DNA of 64,000 nt from Chromatiaceae bacterium (lineage in GTDB: Bacteria; Pseudomonadota; Gammaproteobacteria; Chromatiales; Chromatiaceae), in the NCBI GenBank assembly GCA_024235175.1, contig JACKMX010000003.1, positions 248,001 through 312,000 on the forward strand. The letters run 5' to 3'. Position 1 is the first letter of the stretch; each line of letters opens with the position of its first letter. Under the pieces are notes generated by a model. It was given only the letters and a program-made list of their open reading frames with translations, searched no databases and was not told the origin of the DNA. This document shows, piece by piece, positions 38,101 through 47,207 of the stretch. Both the position numbers and the translations under genes were made by a program.

Positions 38101-39030
38101 TACCAGATCCGGCGATGCCTCCATCAGAGCGCGCAGTCGCGTCTGACTCTCTCTTGCCGCCAGCTCAGCCCGCTTGCGCTCGCTGATGTCACGAATCATG
38201 CTTGTGATGCGGATAGGGTCGCTTGCCTCGTCCAGCAACAGCTTTGATGAAATCGAACAGGGAATGTGTGTACCGTCCCGATTCCTGAGCATGATCTCGA
38301 AATCACTCACCACGCCGTTTTCCTTTAGGGCTTGTATCAATTTCGTGCGTTGTGCCGGATCGTCGTATAAAGCTTTTATGTCTGTACCGATAAGTCCTTC
38401 ACGCGTATATTGACCGCCGCTCAACTGCTCGATCTGCGGGCTGATTTCGAGAATAGTGCCCTCTACCGTCGCTTCCACGTAAACATCCTGCAGATTCTCG
38501 TAGATACTCCGGTACCTCTCTTCGCTGACGCGCAGCATGCGGTTGGCTACCCTTAACTCCTCGACTTTTTCATTGAGCTTGCGTGCCATAGCGGCATCGT
38601 GCCGGGTATAGTACGCCGTGTCATCGGAGAGCGGCTTGATCCGGTAGCGGCTGACACCCTTCCAGTTTTCCAGCACCTGCTCTATGGCTTGAAGCAATAC
38701 TTTCGATTCCTGAGGCTTGATGATGTAGCGCTGCGCGCCTGTATCCAACGCCAGCTGTATATCATCTGCATTGGTGTAGGTGGCGGAGTAGAAAACGAAG
38801 GGGATCCGTCGGAGCACAGAATCGTCCATCCAGCGGCGGCAGAGTTCGAAACCGTCCATCACCGGCATCAGCACGTCCGATACGACGATATCGGGCGGCT
38901 CTTTGTGCGCCGCCTGCAGCGCCTCCTCTCCATTGCCGGCATCGGTCACGCGATAGCCGCTCTCCTGGAGAATCACCTTCAACAGATAGCGGTTCTCATA
39001 GATATCCTCAACGATCAGTATGTGTGTCAT
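35167..39030 (-). CDS. Hybrid histidine kinase with two HPt domains
   Basis: A 1287-aa soluble hybrid kinase. Receiver (Asp52 in VVSDVLMPVMDG), three PAS domains (about 170-290, 295-415 and 420-540), HisKA with FLANMSHEIRTPMNAI near 580, HATPase, second receiver (DLVLMDVQMPEMDG near 890-900), an HPt domain with AHALKGAAGSMG and a second HPt-like domain near the C-terminus with AHKLKSSARLVG. It thus contains every step of a His-Asp-His relay and could pass phosphate to the separate receivers nearby. No membrane segment. It overlaps the next upstream kinase by 4 bases. Confidence 0.93.
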   Translation of the reverse strand: MTHILIVEDIYENRYLLKVILQESGYRVTDAGNGEEALQAAHKEPPDIVVSDVLMPVMDGFELCRRWMDDSVLRRIPFVFYSATYTNADDIQLALDTGAQRYIIKPQESKVLLQAIEQVLENWKGVSRYRIKPLSDDTAYYTRHDAAMARKLNEKVEELRVANRMLRVSEERYRSIYENLQDVYVEATVEGTILEISPQIEQLSGGQYTREGLIGTDIKALYDDPAQRTKLIQALKENGVVSDFEIMLRNRDGTHIPCSISSKLLLDEASDPIRITSMIRDISERKRAELAARESQTRLRALMEASPDLVWLKDPDGRFLYCNRRFERLYGATEQEITGRTDYDFVDRELADFFRANDRAAMEAGKPCVNEETVVYADDGHSEIIETIKTPIINPSGEISGVLGIARDITKRKQAEEELRKLASAVEQSPESIVITDLDARIEYVNKSFLAITGYSREEVMGRNPKILGSGKTPQENFASLWEALKQGRSWKGEFYNKRKDGSEYIEFAIITPVRQPDGAISHYVAIKEDITEKKRLGEELDQHRHHLEDLVAKRTTQLVEATQLAEKANLAKSAFLANMSHEIRTPMNAILGLAHIMRTNELSAENTERLKKIDLSGRHLLSIINDILDLSKIESGKLVLEETDFSLETVLNGVQSMLRQTAESKGLTIKVEQNGVPRWLKGDPTRLQQALLNYAGNAVKFTGSGKVSLSASKLEEYSGEILVRLEVQDTGIGIEAEKCSGLFEPFHQADVSTTRKHGGTGLGLAITRHLAHLMGGEVGVESEPGRGSTFWLTARLKLGQRPAATSVSVDRAAIEELIRAHHSGSRILLAEDNEINREVAVELLHRVNLIVDTAENGRLAVDKVNSAQFDLVLMDVQMPEMDGIEATRNIHANERFKDLPVIALTANIFEADRKACEEAGMVDFVAKPVDPAYLYGMLAKWLPTRTPPDTGETAPSVAMKDSASCENEALLEQLGAIEGLDLNVGLKIMGGDATGLLRLLRQFDSNHGDDPQRIDAYLRQGKLEEVKRLAHALKGAAGSMGLLRLLQSVKALEAKLSAADGGPDNVELNSLVDAIRSWQNALRKNLAQLAARKVQISAPQADPVQARMVLARLGALLEQDDAAANTLFTDSEALLLVTCGLTTHQLREQIEAFDYSAALETAHSLCDTLPQASERLQDAAIDREALRRTFGDDAVKQQATLNKFIPHAEEIIAGILSACNDRKAEEVSFLAHKLKSSARLVGADALAESCLNLELAGRNAEWPVIDGLCSELTPKLTGIKAFVQQS

Positions 39031-41459
39031 TCATTGTCCGTAATCGCTTTCGGCAAGGTAATGTTGAATTGGCTGCCCTTTCCCCACTGACTCTCCGCAG
39101 CGACTCGCCCCCCCATCGCCTCGACCAGATGCCTGGTGATGGCCAGGCCCAGTCCGGTGCCTTCGTACGCTTGGCGCTCAACTGCATTGATCCGGCTGAA
39201 AGGCTGAAACAGTTTGTCTATATCCTCCTCTTTGATGCCGATTCCGGTATCGCTGACTGAAATGGATACACCACTCTGCGTCTGTGTGCAGCTCAGCCTG
39301 ATCGTCCCCTCCCGGGTGAATTTCAGTGCATTGGAGAGCAGATTATTCAGCACCTGCTCGATACGCCGTTCATCTCCGGTAAATCCGATCTGGTCATCGT
39401 TCCGTTCCAGCAGCAAGCGCACGCCGCGGCGTCTGGCTTCCACCTCGAAGGAGGCGGATATTCTGTGCAACAGCCTGCTCAGATCGAAACGCCTGTATTG
39501 CAGCTTGAGTTCACCCGCCTCGACCTTGGATATATCCAGTACGTCATTGATCAGTGCGAGCAGATGATTGGATGCCTGCTTCACAATAGTCATCTGTTTC
39601 ATCTGTTCGTTATTGAGCGATCCGGGCAGCTGCTGCAGCAGAATGCCGGTAAAACCGATGATCGAATTGAGCGGTGTGCGCAGTTCGTGCGACATGGTGG
39701 CGAGAAACGCGGATTTGAGCCTGTCCGCTTTCTCGGCCCTCGCCTTGGCGACTTCCAGCTGTTCGGTACGCTTGTGTACGCGGTTTTCAAGTTCGACTTT
39801 GGCCAGGCGCAGATCCTCCTCGGCGCGCCTGCGCTCGGTGATATCGCGCACGATGGCCAGGTAACTGTTGTCATCGAGCCGGCGAGCACTGACTTCGCCG
39901 GGAAACATCGAACCATCCCTGCGCACATGCATCCATTCGGCCAGATGGGGCGTGCCGGCCATCATTCGCGGCGGCTCGATACTCAACCGGGCCACTTCAT
40001 GCGGCGCGAGTACATCGGCGACACCCATCCGCAACAGTTCCTCCCGCGAGTAGCCGAGCAACTCCAGGCCGCTGCTATTGGCATCTAGGTATCGATTGGC
40101 TGCGGAGATGATAAAGATGCCATCAGACGCCTGTTCGTAGACGTTGCGGAAACGTGCCTCGCTCTTTGCCAGTGCTTGCTTCGCACGATGCCGACTGATC
40201 GCAATCGCCGCGGTATGGGTGACGATCTCGATCAGCCGCAGGTGCTGCTTCTGAGGCAGGCTCGTTTGCAGGTAGTACATTGCGAAGGTGCCAAGCACCT
40301 GCTGCTGCGCATCGAAGATCGGCGACGACCAGCAGGCGCGCAATCCATGCGGCAGCGCTGCCGCCCGGTACTCCTCCCACAGCGGATCGGTGGCGATATC
40401 CTGCGTACAGACCGTCTCCCCACGGTAGGCCGCGGTGCCGCAGGATCCGGCGCGGGGGCCGATCGCTTTTCCGTCGATCGCCGTGACGTACTCCCGCGGC
40501 AGGCTGGGAGCGGCGCCGTGGTGGAGATGGATGCCGTCTTTGTCGAGCAGCAGTATGGAACCCAACATGCCTGAAGAGAGCTCTTCGACCATCAATACCA
40601 GCTCGCTCAAGGATGCCTGCAGCTCGGCGCCGGCCGCGACCATCTCCAGCACCCGGTTCTGTCCGTTGAGCAGCAGTTCCCCCATTTTGCGCTCGGTTAC
40701 GTCGTGCGCAATCCCGAGTATCTGGCTTACCTTTCCCCCCGCATCCCGTGAGAACGGGGTTTCGCGGCTCATCAACCAGTGCCAGCCGCCTGTTTTGTCT
40801 CGCACCCGGTATTCGATACTGCGCATCTCACCGTCCACGGCCTGCCGCCAGGCGGCGTGGTTGGCGGTAATGCTGGGCAGGTCGTCCGGATGAAAGATGC
40901 GCGACAGCAGTTCGCCGCCCATCGCCTGGGTCTCTTCCGCGGTATATCCGTAAGCGTCGAGCCAGTGGCGGTTGATATAGAGATTGCGCTGCTCCAGCAG
41001 ATCGAAGATATAGACCGTGCCCGGCTCGGTATCCAGCGTACGCTCGAGCAGGTGCTTCTGCCCCTCCGACGCTCTCTGCAGCGCTTCCTGCCCGCTGATA
41101 TCGCGCACGCACGCGAGAATCGCGCCGCTGCCGAATTGCATGATCGGCCGGGCATCGATCTCCACCGGCAGCTCGCTGCCATCCCTGCAGCGGTGCTTCC
41201 ACTCGAACCTGTCAGCTGTGTGCTGTGCTTTGGCCAGATGAACCGGCACCCGCTCCCGCATCTCAGGCGTGGCCAAGTCTCTGACGTGCATCCGCTGCAA
41301 CTCACTCAGACCGTATCCGTAACGTTGGATGGCTGTCTGGTTCGCGCGCAGTATCCTGCCCTCCGGGCTGAGTACAAACACGGCGTCGGGGTAAGCATCA
41401 AAGATCTCCTGGTAGTCGAACCCGCCGCTTTGTGTCGTGTTGGGTATGCCCGATTTCAT
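39027..41459 (-). CDS. Sensor histidine kinase (PAS-PAS-GAF-PAS-HisKA-HATPase)
   Basis: An 810-aa soluble kinase. PAS domains near 15-130 and 135-255, a GAF domain near 275-425 (GSCGTAAYRGE, CWSSPIFD), a third PAS near 430-545, a coiled linker, HisKA with His591 in MSHELRTPLNSI and HATPase ending at GTGLGLAITRHL. There is no receiver, so it must pass phosphate to another protein; the overlapping two-HPt hybrid or the separate regulators are candidates. Its HisKA is almost the same as that of the MASE1 kinase at 43271-46888. Confidence 0.93.
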   Translation of the reverse strand: MKSGIPNTTQSGGFDYQEIFDAYPDAVFVLSPEGRILRANQTAIQRYGYGLSELQRMHVRDLATPEMRERVPVHLAKAQHTADRFEWKHRCRDGSELPVEIDARPIMQFGSGAILACVRDISGQEALQRASEGQKHLLERTLDTEPGTVYIFDLLEQRNLYINRHWLDAYGYTAEETQAMGGELLSRIFHPDDLPSITANHAAWRQAVDGEMRSIEYRVRDKTGGWHWLMSRETPFSRDAGGKVSQILGIAHDVTERKMGELLLNGQNRVLEMVAAGAELQASLSELVLMVEELSSGMLGSILLLDKDGIHLHHGAAPSLPREYVTAIDGKAIGPRAGSCGTAAYRGETVCTQDIATDPLWEEYRAAALPHGLRACWSSPIFDAQQQVLGTFAMYYLQTSLPQKQHLRLIEIVTHTAAIAISRHRAKQALAKSEARFRNVYEQASDGIFIISAANRYLDANSSGLELLGYSREELLRMGVADVLAPHEVARLSIEPPRMMAGTPHLAEWMHVRRDGSMFPGEVSARRLDDNSYLAIVRDITERRRAEEDLRLAKVELENRVHKRTEQLEVAKARAEKADRLKSAFLATMSHELRTPLNSIIGFTGILLQQLPGSLNNEQMKQMTIVKQASNHLLALINDVLDISKVEAGELKLQYRRFDLSRLLHRISASFEVEARRRGVRLLLERNDDQIGFTGDERRIEQVLNNLLSNALKFTREGTIRLSCTQTQSGVSISVSDTGIGIKEEDIDKLFQPFSRINAVERQAYEGTGLGLAITRHLVEAMGGRVAAESQWGKGSQFNITLPKAITDNE

Positions 41460-41714
41460 GCTTGTTATTCAACCGTATTGATGGAAGCTTTGCGTTGCGA
41501 ACAGCGGTGAGTCTTCACCGTAACGAATATTATTATTCTGATTTTGCTCGCCATCAGGTCTGCCACTCTTGCGGATCCGCGGCACCTGGCCGGCATCTAC
41601 CGATAATCCCATGAATTCAGTGTAGTTGCTCCGTGGCCCAAGGTATACATCGTGCCGGACAGAGCGCGAAAGACAGGGGTTAGCAATGGCTATTCCCTTG
41701 ACTCCATGTGATCC

Positions 41715-42812
41715 CTATCCCTGGTAGACGCCTTCCTCCCCATACTTGCGGGCGATGGCCACAAACGTTTCGAATTCGGCGAGAAAGGCATCGGTGACAT
41801 CGGGATCAAAATGGCTTTCGCGTCCCGATGCGATGATCTGCCGTGCCTCCTCGAATGGCAGCGGCGGCTTGTAAACACGTTGTGAGATCAGCGCATCGAA
41901 GACATCCGCAAGCGCCATAAGCCGTGCCGAAACGGGTATATCATTGCCGCCAAGACCGTCCGGGTAGCCGCTTCCGTCCCAGCGCTCATGGTGACTGCGG
42001 GCAATCTCTTTGGCCAGCGTGAGAAACTGCACGGGGTGGTCCACATCCTGTTCAGCCTGATCTATGGCCCTTGCGCCGAGGGTGGTATGGGTCTTCATTA
42101 TCACCCACTCATCATCCGTGAGCTTGCCGGGCTTGAGTAGAATACTGTCGGGAATACCCACTTTGCCGATATCGTGCAGTGGTGCCGATCTGCCCAACAG
42201 CAGGATGTAGTTATCCGTGATCGTGTCGCTGAATCGAACGTGCGCCTGCAACCTCGTTGCCAGAAGCTGAACATACGACTGGGTGCGAAGAATATGGTTG
42301 CCGGTCTCCGGATCACGGGTCTCCGCCAGATGCGCCAGTGCACGGATACTCACGCTCTGAATCCTGTCGTTCTCCTCCATCCGCCGCGCCACCTCCTCCT
42401 CGAGGAAGGCGTTTTTATCCTGCAGAAAATCGCTCGCCTGCTTCAGTATGAGATGGGTTCTGACCCTGGCCAGCAGGATCGCCGGTCTGATCGGCTTGGT
42501 AATGTAGTCCACCGCACCCAGCCCCAGCCCCCGCTCTTCATCCTCCGCCGCCTCCCTGGCAGTCACAAAAATCACCGGTGTGCCACGCGTGGTCTGGATC
42601 TCCTTGAGTCGTGAGAGCACCTGGTAACCGTCCATACCGGGCATCTCCACATCGAGCAGAACCAGATCGGGACGAGGGTCCGTGACGGCCACCTGGAGCG
42701 CCCGTTCGCCCGAATTGGCGGCGCGTATCCGGTAACGGCCCGCCAGCACCTTGTTCAGTATTGTGAGATTGGTTGGTTCATCATCGACGATCAATACGAC
42801 TTCATTGTTCAT
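41715..42812 (-). CDS. HD-GYP response regulator (putative c-di-GMP phosphodiesterase)
   Basis: A 365-aa RpfG-type protein. Receiver with Asp54 (LLDVEMPGMDG), a helical linker near 125-155, then an HD-GYP domain: LHDIGKVGIP holds the HD pair, and HHERWDGSGYPDGLGG the GYP motif. Such proteins usually cleave cyclic di-GMP. All metal-binding motifs look intact. It is the one clearly enzymatic output in the signalling block. Confidence 0.93.
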   Translation of the reverse strand: MNNEVVLIVDDEPTNLTILNKVLAGRYRIRAANSGERALQVAVTDPRPDLVLLDVEMPGMDGYQVLSRLKEIQTTRGTPVIFVTAREAAEDEERGLGLGAVDYITKPIRPAILLARVRTHLILKQASDFLQDKNAFLEEEVARRMEENDRIQSVSIRALAHLAETRDPETGNHILRTQSYVQLLATRLQAHVRFSDTITDNYILLLGRSAPLHDIGKVGIPDSILLKPGKLTDDEWVIMKTHTTLGARAIDQAEQDVDHPVQFLTLAKEIARSHHERWDGSGYPDGLGGNDIPVSARLMALADVFDALISQRVYKPPLPFEEARQIIASGRESHFDPDVTDAFLAEFETFVAIARKYGEEGVYQG

Positions 42813-42887
42813 GTCAACGTCCTCCAGTTGGGGTGGTACAGCCCAGAATGCTCGTTATCCAAAGTCGAAGCCGGGATGCCTCCAACC

Positions 42888-43274
42888 CTATTCTGCGCAT
42901 GACCCGCTGCTTTTTTCTCTGACGATGCGCTCAACCTGCGCCACAAAGGTCTCCGGATCGATCGGCTTCTCGATATAACCGCTGCAGCCAGCCGCCAGCG
43001 CTTTCTGACGATCTCCCTCCATCGCGAATGAGGTTACCGCGATGATCGGGATGCACCTCCGGTCCGGAATACTCAGCAGACGGCGGGCGACCTCGTGGCC
43101 GTCCATATCCGGCAGTTGGATATCCAGCAGGATCACATCGAACGCCTGCACCTGCGCCAGGGCGATGCCGGAGGCGCCGTCAAAAGTGCCGGTGACCGAA
43201 TGGCCGTGCGCCTGAAAAAGATACTGCTCCAGATAAAAGTTGTCGCTGTTGTCTTCGATGGTCAGAATATTCAT
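42888..43274 (-). CDS. Stand-alone receiver (DivK/CheY-type)
   Basis: A 128-aa single receiver with acidic pocket ED (residues 7-8), Asp51 in LLDIQLPDMDG, and the Lys in IEKP. No output domain. It overlaps the MASE1 kinase by 4 bases and is probably its direct partner, perhaps a phosphate shuttle or an allosteric regulator. Confidence 0.93.
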   Translation of the reverse strand: MNILTIEDNSDNFYLEQYLFQAHGHSVTGTFDGASGIALAQVQAFDVILLDIQLPDMDGHEVARRLLSIPDRRCIPIIAVTSFAMEGDRQKALAAGCSGYIEKPIDPETFVAQVERIVREKSSGSCAE

Positions 43275-46200
43275 GACGGCTTCCGATGTATGGGCAGAGT
43301 GAAGTAAAAGCAGCTGCCAGTACCTGGCTTGCTCGCCACCCCCGTCTCTCCCCCAAGCGCTTCGACGATGCGGCGGCTGATCGCCAGGCCAAGCCCGGTA
43401 CCCCCGACAATGCGCTTAGGATGGGATTCGAGCTGCGAAAAGGGCTTGAACAGTTTTGCGATGTCGTCGGCGGCGATGCCGATGCCGGTGTCCCTGACCT
43501 CGATGCGCACTTTCTCTCCCTGCCTGCGGCAAATCAACCGGATTTCGCCTTTATCTGTGAACTTCAGCGCATTGGAAATGAAATTGTTGAACACTTGTTC
43601 CAGCCTCCGTTCGTTGCTGTCGACCATTCCGATACCCGGGTCCATTTCAAGGGTGAATTTCAGCTGCTGCTGCACCGCCTCGGCGCGGAACTTTTCGGCT
43701 GTCAATCGCAGCAGTTTCGGCAAATCGACCGGTTCGATGTCGACCCGGAGTTCGCCTGCCTCAATTTTTGAAATATCCAGCACATCGTTGACCAGATTCA
43801 ACAAATGCCGACCGGCGCGTTTGACGATGGCGAGCTGCTTCGCCTGCTCTTCATTGAGCGGTCCAGCCAAACGCTGCAGCAGGATGCCGGTAAAGCCGAT
43901 GATCGAGTTCAGCGGCGTGCGCAGTTCGTGCGACATGGTGGCCAGGAAGGCCGATTTCACGCGGTCGGCCGCTTCGGCCCGGTCTCTCTCCCGTTCAAGC
44001 TGAACCGTGCGCTCCTGCACGCGCAGTTCCAGCTCATCCTTGATCTTGCGCAGTTCCATTTCAGTCCTTTTACGCTCGGTGATGTCAATCTGCAGGCCCA
44101 GCATACGAATCGCCTTGCCGGTCTCATCTAGCTCAGCGGCTTGCCCGATGCTGTTGATCCAACGGTAAGTACCGTCTGCATGCCGGAAGCGGAATTCGAT
44201 ATCGAACTGATGCAGGCCACCATCACGCACGGCAATCATCTTGTTGATCACAAACTCGCGGTCGTCCGGGTGCGTTCGTTCACCCCATACTTCCCGATTT
44301 TGAGCCTCGATGCTGGGATCGTATCCGAGCATCTCGAAATAGGTGGGTGTTGCATACCAGACATCATCCCGCATATTCCAGTCCCACAGGCCTATACCGG
44401 TCCTGCTCAGAGTCAGACTCAGCCGCTCTTCGCTCTTCCGCAGCGCCGCTTCCGTATGTCTGCGCTCGGTAATGTCACGGCTGACGGTGGCCCAGCCGAC
44501 GACTACGCCATCCTTGTCGCGCACATGGAAGAGATAGTATGACATCCAGATCGGTTCACTGGTCTGAAAGTGGCGCAGGCGGATCTCCACCACACCGTGG
44601 CCTTCGCGCAGCACACGCGGGAAGAACTCATCCTGGATGAACGGCCGATCCTCCGGGAAGAAGTAGTCCTGCACCTTGACGCGGCATGCGGCGGCCATAT
44701 CGGGCAGCCCGACCATGCGCACCCCGGCGGGATTCACGTAAAGCGGCTGCAGGTCAAGGTCGCACATACCGATGAATTCGCTGCTGCTGTCGGCCAGCAT
44801 CACAAACCGCTGTCGCTCCTCCTCCGCCTTTTTACGCTCAGTGATATCGATCATGACCGTGATATGGCAGGGCTCCCCTTCAAGCTCCATCGGCTTGGAA
44901 GAGAACATCAGGTTGACCGCTTTGCCGCTCCTGGCGTGTGCCAACAGCTCCGCATTCTTCAGTCCGCCGGTCGTCAGTTGCGCTGCAATGAGGGGTGCGC
45001 GCTCTGCCGGAGTCAGTATGTTCAACTCGGTCGAGGTGTGCCCGATCACCTCTGCCCGGTCAAATTCGAACAGCCGCAGGAAGGCCTCATTGACATCCAG
45101 GAACTTCCCGTCGGCAATACGGGTAATGGCGAGGGCGGCAGGGCTGACGTGGAATGCGTTGGCGAATTTCTCCTCGGATTCGCGCAGCGCCAGCTCCGCA
45201 TCCCTGATCTCAGTCAAATCATGGGTAACGCCGATAATCTCTAGGACATTGGCTTCCTCGTCAAATACAGGCACGCACGTAATCGATAGCGACCGATGGC
45301 CTCCGACAGGTAAATCGAGATTGGATTCCAGCGAGCAAATGGTGCCGGTTTCGAGCGATTCCTTCAGTGTTGGTAGGTAGGCCTGGTATATATCCGGTGG
45401 CCAGATCTCCTCCTCCCTATGGCCGATGAAGTCGCTGGCTGGGCGTCCGGTGATCCTGCGAGTAGCCTCGTTGATGTACTGTATTTTCAGGTCACGGTCA
45501 TAGATTACGATTACGTCAGGAATGTTTTCCAGTGCGCGAAGAAACCGCTGCTCGCTGCTACGCAGCGCGACTTCCGCGTTCTTGCGCTCGGTGATATCGA
45601 TATGGCAGCCGAGCATACGTACCGCCCTGCCTGCGGTATCGCGGATCAGGTCAGCCTCGGTGTAGATCCAGCGGTAGGAGCCGTCCCTGTGTCTGAAGCG
45701 AAACTCGGCCTTATGTTTGCCATGCGGGTGGACAAGGAATCCCTGCACCTTGCGCAGCGTCGGTTCGAGATCATCCGGATGCACCCGGCTCTGCCACTCC
45801 TCGAAGCTGTCGGAGAGCTCGTCATCGTGGTAGCCGATCTGACTTTTCCATTCCGGGGAGAAATAGACCTTGTTGGTGCCGAGATCCCAGTCCCATAAAC
45901 CGACACCGGATGCCGACACCGCCAGGCGCAGGCGCGCCTCGCTCTCGCGCGCCGCACTCTCCTCCCGCTGGTATTCGCCCATCACTGCGGTAAGGAACAG
46001 CGTAGGCACCGCCATAACCGCCAGGTAGAGCTGCATGACAATCAGCACATCCAGCCGGAGGCCGAAAAACTGTACTTCCACACCCTGCCCGGAAACTGCG
46101 TATCTCACTGCAAACACCGCCAGTGTCAGCAGCGCCAGCGTTGCTCCGCGCAAGCCGAAGCGCAGTGCCGCCCAGATCAGGAGCGGCAGCAGGAAATAGG

Positions 46201-46888
46201 TGGCCAGCAGCGAGAACTGACCCTGTTCCGGAGCATATGCGAAGCAAATGTGGCTGGCGACAACCAGCAGGAAACTCAGTGATGCAGCTTCGGTAATACG
46301 TTTCGGCGTCCGGTCGCTCAACCCACGCTTCAGCAGCGGGAACCAGCCGATAATGAACGGTGTCAGCAGCAGGTTGCCGATGCCGGCCGAGATCATCCAC
46401 CAGCGGAAGGAGTTCCAGAAATCGGTTTCGGGCAGCAGCATCGAGCCGGCAGCTGCCACCAGGGACATAACCGCATTGCTGCCCAGAACAACCAGAATCA
46501 GGAAACCGAACACCTCGCCAACCCGGGTGAAGGTGATCGGCGCGCCCACGAAACTCAGCAGCAGCCAGGCGCCGAGCAGCGCGTCTCCGGTCAGCGCCAG
46601 CGTGTAAATAATACTGACGTTCAACGGCGTGCCGGCGAAAAGCTCCGCAACCAGATCGGTTGCGAACAGCGTCAGTGCCAGCCATGGTCTCAGGTGGCGG
46701 CGGCAGAGCAGAATCGAAGCCAGAAAAATGCCGCTCGGCGGCCAGATCGCGGCGATTCCCTCGGGTTCCAGCACGAACGTCAGACTGAGGCGGGCGACCA
46801 CAAAATAGACAATCGCAACGCCCCCCAGATAGAGAAACTCCTTTCCGGAAGGGATGGAGAGTGAAGCAGACAGTTTGCCAATTGTCAT
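43271..46888 (-). CDS. MASE1 sensor histidine kinase with five PAS domains
   Basis: A 1205-aa membrane kinase. The first ~305 residues are a MASE1-type multispanning module (motifs IAAIWPPSG, WRWWISAGIGNLL-like WMISAGIGNLLLTP). Five PAS domains follow at about 316-435, 447-565, 570-690, 693-813 and 820-940, then a coiled segment, HisKA with His987 (MSHELRTPLNSI) and HATPase ending at GTGLGLAISRRI. MASE1 ligands are mostly unknown. It is the first gene of its group and shares a 4-base overlap with the receiver gene. Confidence 0.93.
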   Translation of the reverse strand: MTIGKLSASLSIPSGKEFLYLGGVAIVYFVVARLSLTFVLEPEGIAAIWPPSGIFLASILLCRRHLRPWLALTLFATDLVAELFAGTPLNVSIIYTLALTGDALLGAWLLLSFVGAPITFTRVGEVFGFLILVVLGSNAVMSLVAAAGSMLLPETDFWNSFRWWMISAGIGNLLLTPFIIGWFPLLKRGLSDRTPKRITEAASLSFLLVVASHICFAYAPEQGQFSLLATYFLLPLLIWAALRFGLRGATLALLTLAVFAVRYAVSGQGVEVQFFGLRLDVLIVMQLYLAVMAVPTLFLTAVMGEYQREESAARESEARLRLAVSASGVGLWDWDLGTNKVYFSPEWKSQIGYHDDELSDSFEEWQSRVHPDDLEPTLRKVQGFLVHPHGKHKAEFRFRHRDGSYRWIYTEADLIRDTAGRAVRMLGCHIDITERKNAEVALRSSEQRFLRALENIPDVIVIYDRDLKIQYINEATRRITGRPASDFIGHREEEIWPPDIYQAYLPTLKESLETGTICSLESNLDLPVGGHRSLSITCVPVFDEEANVLEIIGVTHDLTEIRDAELALRESEEKFANAFHVSPAALAITRIADGKFLDVNEAFLRLFEFDRAEVIGHTSTELNILTPAERAPLIAAQLTTGGLKNAELLAHARSGKAVNLMFSSKPMELEGEPCHITVMIDITERKKAEEERQRFVMLADSSSEFIGMCDLDLQPLYVNPAGVRMVGLPDMAAACRVKVQDYFFPEDRPFIQDEFFPRVLREGHGVVEIRLRHFQTSEPIWMSYYLFHVRDKDGVVVGWATVSRDITERRHTEAALRKSEERLSLTLSRTGIGLWDWNMRDDVWYATPTYFEMLGYDPSIEAQNREVWGERTHPDDREFVINKMIAVRDGGLHQFDIEFRFRHADGTYRWINSIGQAAELDETGKAIRMLGLQIDITERKRTEMELRKIKDELELRVQERTVQLERERDRAEAADRVKSAFLATMSHELRTPLNSIIGFTGILLQRLAGPLNEEQAKQLAIVKRAGRHLLNLVNDVLDISKIEAGELRVDIEPVDLPKLLRLTAEKFRAEAVQQQLKFTLEMDPGIGMVDSNERRLEQVFNNFISNALKFTDKGEIRLICRRQGEKVRIEVRDTGIGIAADDIAKLFKPFSQLESHPKRIVGGTGLGLAISRRIVEALGGETGVASKPGTGSCFYFTLPIHRKPS

Positions 46889-47207
46889 ATTCTGCAGGAC
46901 AGATTATTGAATTGAGGATTAAAACAGCGCCTGGATATGTATCGACAATGCCTGATAATTTATGTATAGACTAGTTTTTTTACTCCTTTAATATTTTTTC
47001 AGCTAACACTACAAACGACCTGTGGCTGCCACAGCTTTCTCGAAAATAGTCAGGTATCTCTCCTCATCACTCTCTCTCGTTGTCTATGTTGCTTTATGCA
47101 CGCGCCCAACATATTGCTATCGAGGAAGCTCTGGCCTCATTTGTCATGAGGGGGCCTTACCGAGATTTTTTATTCTTACTGCTCGGCCGGAAAAACCTGG
47201 TGTCTAC
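46889..47207. other. 319-base gap between uvrA and the MASE1 kinase
   Basis: No gene was found. It is A/T-rich near 46960-47000 and should hold the promoter of the MASE1 kinase (minus strand) and the end of the uvrA transcript. Two short hairpins are present: CTGTGG/CCACAG around 47020-47034 and CCTCAT/ATGAGG (47135-47140 and 47146-47151). Neither has a T-run on the minus strand, so no terminator is claimed. Confidence 0.5.
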
